From contig JAQJZZ010000010.1 of the NCBI GenBank assembly GCA_030077755.1, positions 3,596,001 through 3,660,000 of the forward strand: DNA of 64,000 bases, given 5' to 3'. Below, in pieces: positions 58,903 to 64,000 of the stretch. Numbering within the stretch: the stretch's first letter is position 1; each line of letters opens with the position of its first letter. Position numbers and translations under genes: made by a program. Under the pieces are notes generated by a model that saw only the letters and a list, made by a program, of their open reading frames with translations, did no database searches and had not been told where the DNA came from. The stretch comes from Filosporella fistucella (Eukaryota > Ascomycota > Leotiomycetes > Helotiales).

Positions 58903-59488
58903 TTTTGTATCGGTATTTTGACTGCAAGGTTTTATGGGATAGAAAAGGAATTGGGGTCGGGTATACCAGGATCGTAGACAAAATGGATTGAATGTATGAA
59001 TGTATGAATAACATGAAAAAGATTCTCTAAATATTGATACCCAAAGTTTCAGACGCCTTCCCTCAAGACAAGTCAAAACTCAGGAATCAGAAGCTTTGAA
59101 GTTGGTCTAGTTTTGCACTAAAATCGCACTTTGAAGATCTTGTTATTTTCATGGATGGACTCGCAACTCTTGAAATCACTCTGCCCATCTTGCTGTGGAT
59201 GTATGCGTACTAAGCGCGATGATACAAGCGAAATAATTACCAAAGTGGCCAGTGTATGCTTGGATGGCTATGTTTGAATTTAGGACATCTTATAAGCTCA
59301 TGTTAATGTTAATGTGAATGGTGAAGTTGAGGTTACTTGCCCAGGTAGGTAGAAATAGGAGGGCTACTGACGCTAGCCTAAAAAGGCATAAACCCTTCGG
59401 CCGCCACCAATTCCTCAGCCTTTCCCTGCATCACCTCCATCTTGAGCCTCGACAAGTTTCCAGCCACAACCTCCTCAATACCGCCAAA
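58903..59488. other. Intergenic between azgA and KIN17
   Basis: 3' region of azgA and promoter of KIN17. No gene seen. Confidence 0.5.
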
Positions 59489-60544
59489 ATGCCCAAAGCA
59501 GAGGTAGGATCAACGAAGTACTTGAACAACAAGCTAAAGTCCAAGGGACTGCAGCGTTTACGATGGTATTGCCAGGTAAACTTAATGTTTCCCCCGGAAT
59601 CCCGAATCCACAGCTAACACCTACAGGTTTGCGAACGCCAAATGCGCGACGAGAACGGCTTCAAAATGCACACTCAATCTGAATCTCATGTCCGTAAAAT
59701 AATGGTTGTAGGCGAAAACGCCAAAAAATACATTTCCGATTACAGCGGACAATTCCAACGCGATTTCTTACAACTCCTGCGAACATCTCATGGCGAGAAG
59801 AAAGTCAAGCTCAATCACTTCTATCAGGAATACATCAGTAATAAAGAACATGTGCATATGAACGCTACGAAATGGCCTTCATTGACAGAGTTTGCCAAGT
59901 TCTTGGGCAGAGAAGGCATTTGTAGGGTGGAGGAAGGGGATAATGGAGTGGAGGTGGCGTGGATTGATAACTCGCCTGAGGCTCTGAGGAGACAGGATGC
60001 TATCCGGAAAAAGGAGAGGATGGATAGGGGAGATGAGGAGAGGGAACAGGCGGCTATCAGGGAGCAGGTCAAACGGGCGATGGAGGAGGCTAGAGGGGAG
60101 GGGGAGATGGCAGATGAGGAGAGGGAACTGAAGAGGACGGAGGGGGAGAAGATTAAATTGAGCTTTGGAGCAAAGCCTGTTCCGAAGGTAGAGGAATCTA
60201 CCTTGGATGATAAGGCGACCAAATCTCAGACGCCTGACACAGTACCTAGAGCACCATCGCCAACGAAAGGTGACGACCAAACGAGTTCGGACAGGCTAGA
60301 AGCTTCGTCATCAGATCCCCCACCTGCGCCCGCTAAAGTCGCTCTCAAGATGGGGTTCTCCAGCAAACCCAAAAATGTCTTTGCAGCAAAGAAAAATGCC
60401 CTAGGTGGTAAGAAAGCAGCCGTCATCGAGCAGCCCAAGAAAATGAGCGAGACGGAACGGATCATGAGGGAGGAAATGGAGCAGAATAAGAAAAGAGGAT
60501 CGCCTGGGTTTGGCGGTCCTTCTTCAAAGAAACCACGATTTTAG
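59489..60544 (+). CDS. kin17: KIN17/Rts2-like zinc-finger nuclear protein
   Basis: Conserved nuclear C2H2 protein tied to DNA replication, repair response and RNA processing. Two exons (59489-59575, 59627-60544) give 334 residues. The start MPKAEVGSTKYLNNKLKSKG is the family's invariant N-terminus. The single C2H2 finger uses Cys 28, Cys 31, His 44 and His 50 (WYCQ|VCERQMRDENGFKMHTQSESH region, with the intron between the two cysteines). The winged-helix-like KIN17 mid domain follows (YISDYSGQFQRDFLQLL, VHMNATKWPSLTEFAKFLGR). The C-terminal half is Glu/Arg/Lys-rich and ends with a basic KKRGSPGFGG..KKPRF. Convergent with SPT4, 234 bases apart. Confidence 0.94.
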
Positions 60545-60778
60545 GTGTCCAGATATTATTGGATAAGGAGTTCAAGGTATACAAGAAGCATTATAGGCGC
60601 GGCCGGGTGGTGGATGGCGTTACGTTGATACCATTTGCATTTTCTAGATGAATCTGAATTGATTCAATATGCCAGACTCCATACTCCATTCCCTTTTCCT
60701 GTGACTCCAAATTCTATGCGATATCATCCTCCACCAATCCCTCAATATCAATATTTCCACCCACTGCATAGCTCCTCT

Positions 60779-61325
60779 CTAATCTGCCTCAGTGGCACTT
60801 CCATCCCTCCTATCTCACATTAGCCCTTCTTCCTTTCCCAACAAGCCCTCAATAAGGTGCACTCACGGAATGTACTTGATCCTCGCCTCATCCTCCATAC
60901 TCGCGATAATCTCATCTGGCAGTATGCCACTAACCTTCGTCGCATACACGCCCCTAACATAGCCATCCAATCGCTGCCACTTTGCGACCCAGCTCTTACT
61001 CGGATCAGCGAGCGTGATGAGCCCTTCGAAAACTTGAGAGGTGCAGTCGATTATTTGGTCCATGGAGCCTTCGAGATGGAGGAAGTCTTCGCAGTTTGGA
61101 CAGCCTTCTTTGAGGAAGCGCTATAGGGTATCATTATTTTGTTTCAGAGGCTTCTGAGTAGGGGATGAGTGGTGATGGGAGGGTAGGAATTGGGAATTGG
61201 GGACTGGGGACATAGAGGGGAGAAAGAGGAGGGGAGCGACATACATTTTGGGTCATTACTATGCTGCATACCATACAAGCACGCAGATTCCGCTGCTGAT
61301 TTGGGGGAACGTAGTTTTCCGTCAT
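60779..61325 (-). CDS. SPT4: Transcription elongation factor Spt4
   Basis: Zinc-binding subunit of the Spt4-Spt5 (DSIF) complex that rides on RNA polymerase II. Three exons (61245-61325, 60867-61120, 60779-60809) join in phase to 121 residues, the expected size. Four zinc-ligand cysteines at 17, 20, 34 and 37 (LRACMVC and EGCPNC), then [20 protein letters not shown] and the closing [12 protein letters not shown]. The last exon is 31 nt; without splicing at GTGAGT (60866) the frame would stop three codons early, after IP. Confidence 0.95.
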
Positions 61326-62405
61326 GGTTGCGGTTGTGTGTCTGGCAATTTCGTTGGAGCAGAGCTTTGGTTTGTATTTGAATAGAGCACAATGAAGAGG
61401 AACGCGAGGCTGAAGGAAATAGGTACACATCCCGGGATGGAATCTGGAAGTGGTCACGTGAAACGACCCGTGCACTGGATTTCTGTTTGACATAGGATAA
61501 CGGCAGTTGGGGTTCTATTCTGTTCTAATATTCTTAAGCTGAAAACTTTGTGTTATCTAATGCTAGCCTGGGAGGAAATTTCTGTGCCGATTTTGTCACC
61601 TGAACACTAGTTTCAAGAAGCTCACCTACCATTATTCAATATCACTTTCTCCTCTATCTCGTGGCCAATTCCTCCCGAATCCCAAGATCTACGCCGCGAA
61701 TCCCGAAGTCAAACTCGATCATGATATGATCGATCATTATAACTTTTATAGTCTAAGTAGAAATATGTGGCTGCCAGGTGTGATAGGCTTTCAACACTCT
61801 CCAGCTGCTAGTCACCCGGAATGAAGACTAGGTTGTGCCCTCCTTCACAGCCTAGTATCTTGTTCTTCACTTACAGTATCGATAATGGCTTCCATTTCGT
61901 TTCAATTCATTCTTCTTAGGCAAACTCCGAGGCTCGCTGAAATCATTCCAGCTTCTTTCGTGGAGGGAGTCGATATCCTGAAGCACGCCAGGAAGATATC
62001 TCAATACAATCCTAAAACCCATGTCCAAAGGACCGACCATATTTTATATTCTACAACAGATATAATAGCATCTTTGGATAGTGAAAAGTGAGATAAACCG
62101 AATGTTGTTAACGCCGCGGTCAAAAATGTCAAGCATGAGTTTAAGGTCACGAATTAGCGTGCTGGGCTCCAGGGCTCGTACGCTAAATATGCACCATATT
62201 TCAGGTACTTCATCACAAGCTTTCAGCGCTTCTCCACTATTGCAATACCCTGTCCTGATAAGGCATACGACGAACGCAAAATCCCACTTTCCACAATGAC
62301 TATATCTATCAGAGATATAGAACGAACAAATATCTTGGAAGCATTGCCGGAGTCACTCTGAACCTCGAAAACTCAATCAAATCGCTCTTCACATTATATA
62401 CGACG
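61326..62405. other. Divergent promoter region of SPT4 and the oxidoreductase
   Basis: About 1.1 kb with only short open stretches (61885-62091, 62081-62299) lacking domain support. No gene seen. Confidence 0.5.
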
Positions 62406-64000
62406 ATGGATTCTTCACAATCGAGCAAAGCTGGAGCTCGTCTAGCAGCTTTACAGAAGACACTGGACCCTGGAATCGACAATCCTAATCTCAACGGAGC
62501 AACAAATGTAGGCTCAACTCAGGAAAAGCAACCGCCTTTCCCCTTCCCAGTACCTGATCCAACCATCCCATTTTGGAGGACGAGTCTTCACCCACTTGAC
62601 AGCTGCAGGAGCACTCCCGAGCTACCAGAAAAATGTGAAATCGTCATCATCGGTGCTGGCTATACTGGAGCTTCTTTGGTCCATCATCTCTTGGATGGAA
62701 ATGATGCTGCGGGTTCTTCCATAGTGATCCTGGAAGCTCGTGAGGCATGCTCTGGTGCTACCGGACGGAATGGTGAGAAAATGTGCTTTGATAAGTCATA
62801 TATAATAGTTGTCACTCTAAGTCTTTTGAATCATTCGTTTAGTTTATAAATACTATGGACTGTATTTCATACGAATTTGTTACAAGTCAACCCCAGTTAA
62901 CATGTGCTAAACAGGAGGCCACTTGAAGCCCGACGTCTACTTCAACAGTAAACCACTCCATGTCCTGTCATGAAAATACAACTCACACCGAACAGTCCCC
63001 AAATACCAAAAGATGTTTGGTCCTGAAATGGCCAGCGCAATTGCCAAATTTGAGTCCTCTCAAGTTTATGCCGTTAAAGAGCTAGTCGAAAAAGAGAAAA
63101 TCGACTGTGATTTCCACCTTACTCGAGCAGTCGACTCTAATTTAGATCAAGCCCACGCTGATAAAGTAAAAGCCGAATTCGATATCTTGCTTGCTAGCGG
63201 TGAGCCATCAACCAGAGATGTGCAATGTGCAGTCGGCGAAGAAGCCGAAGCCATGTCAGGTGTCAAAGGAGCAAAAGTGGCGTTTAGCTTCACGGCTGGT
63301 CACATCTGGCCTTATAAATTGGTAATGCATCTCTTGCAACGAGCTGTCGATAGAGGGGTCAATTTACAGACCCATACGCCTGTCCTGTCCGTCTCGGAAT
63401 CGGTGTCTGATGAGGGTTACTATACCTTGAAGACAGCACGCGGTCCATTACTAGCGAAGAAGGTGGTATTTGCTACCAACGCTTATACGTCCTCTCTACT
63501 TCCCTCTTATAATTCACGTATAGTTCCTGTTCGCGGGATATGTACTCGCATCACTGTTCCCGAGGGAACCTCAGCTCCATATCTGCCAAACACATCGAGT
63601 GTTCGGTACGGACCTGGATGGTACGACTACCAGATTCCGAGACTAGATGGTAGTATCATTGTTGGAGGAGCAAGACATACATTCATGCAGGATCTGAGCC
63701 AATGGTACAATGTAACTGATGACTCGAAATTGATTGAGCCGGCTATGAGTCACTTTGAGGATGGCTTGATGCAGAAGACATACAGAGGATGGGAGAATTC
63801 AGGGGCGAAATTAGACAGAGCTTGGACGGGCATTATGGGTGTAAGTTTACTTCTCATCCTCCACCGCAATATATACTTTACTGAAGGTATGATAGTACAC
63901 ATCTGATTTGGTACCCCATATTGGATCCGTCCCGGGCAGACCCAACCAGTATATCTGCGCAGGCTTCAATGGACACGGTATGCCATTGATATTGTTGTCT
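62406..64000 (+). CDS. FAD-dependent oxidoreductase (DAO family), cut by window edge
   Basis: Four exons visible (62406-62772, 62915-62947, 62996-63840, 63896 to the right edge), all phase-consistent; the second is only 33 nt. Residues 77-95 hold the dinucleotide-binding fold (EIVIIGAGYTGASLVHHLL), followed by an acidic ribose-binding end (VILEAREACSGATGRNG) and GGHLKPDVYF, the pattern of D-amino-acid-oxidase-type flavoenzymes with a covalent or tight FAD site. Later blocks: VFATNAYTSSLLP, IVPVRGICTRITVP, GSIIVGGARHTF, and the C-terminal FAD-binding block DLVPHIGSVPGRPNQYICAG with GHGMPL at the edge. The closest characterised type is gamma-glutamylputrescine oxidase/sarcosine oxidase-like; substrate is unknown. 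The 3' end lies outside the window. Confidence 0.9.

Noticed and set aside
59824..60280. 130-codon leftward frames opposite KIN17
   Set aside because: Antisense shadow of the Glu/Arg-rich KIN17 tail, giving Ser/Leu/Pro runs.

Overview
The window is nuclear DNA of a filamentous ascomycete. Genes carry short introns (about 45-150 nt, GTNNGT donors, CTNAY-like branch points, YAG acceptors), intergenic DNA is AT-leaning, and several regulators belong to fungal-specific families (two Zn2Cys6 factors, a CPCR1-type RFX protein, a HET-domain relic, AzgA, Mid1). Protein styles fit Leotiomycetes, perhaps the Botrytis/Sclerotinia group, but that assignment is inference. I rebuilt exon-intron structures by hand from splice signals and reading-phase agreement. 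All coordinates span first to last coding base, introns included.

Left third (1-24 kb): a small Thr/Cys-rich secreted-protein locus with a disturbed frame; ribosomal protein uL1; a 14-TM DHA2-type MFS transporter convergent with a Zn2Cys6 factor; NAD-specific glutamate dehydrogenase; a kynureninase; a mitochondrial DUF1640/FMP32-like coiled-coil membrane protein; and a bZIP factor.

Middle (24-49 kb): Golgi tether subunit COG1; a decayed ZZ-HET incompatibility-type gene; a second Zn2Cys6 factor; a forkhead factor; the calcium channel subunit Mid1; the ER-shaping protein Yop1; an RFX factor; and aspartokinase.

Right part (49-64 kb): a damaged APH-family kinase-like gene beside an unknown gene with one homopolymer frameshift; a 4.5-kb gene-poor stretch; then AzgA purine permease, KIN17, SPT4 and a FAD-dependent oxidoreductase that runs off the right edge.

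Most genes are housekeeping or global regulators, and I see no biosynthetic cluster, transposase, tRNA, rRNA or CRISPR. The accessory-looking areas are 26.7-30.8 kb (HET relic) and 50.5-56.9 kb (broken genes plus gene-poor DNA). No clearly new system is proven. The best leads are the ZZ-HET relic, the uncharacterised gene at 51.5-52.4 kb, the transporter/regulator pair, and unusual gene starts (a 4-nt first coding exon in the RFX gene, and a 45-nt stopless intron in azgA).
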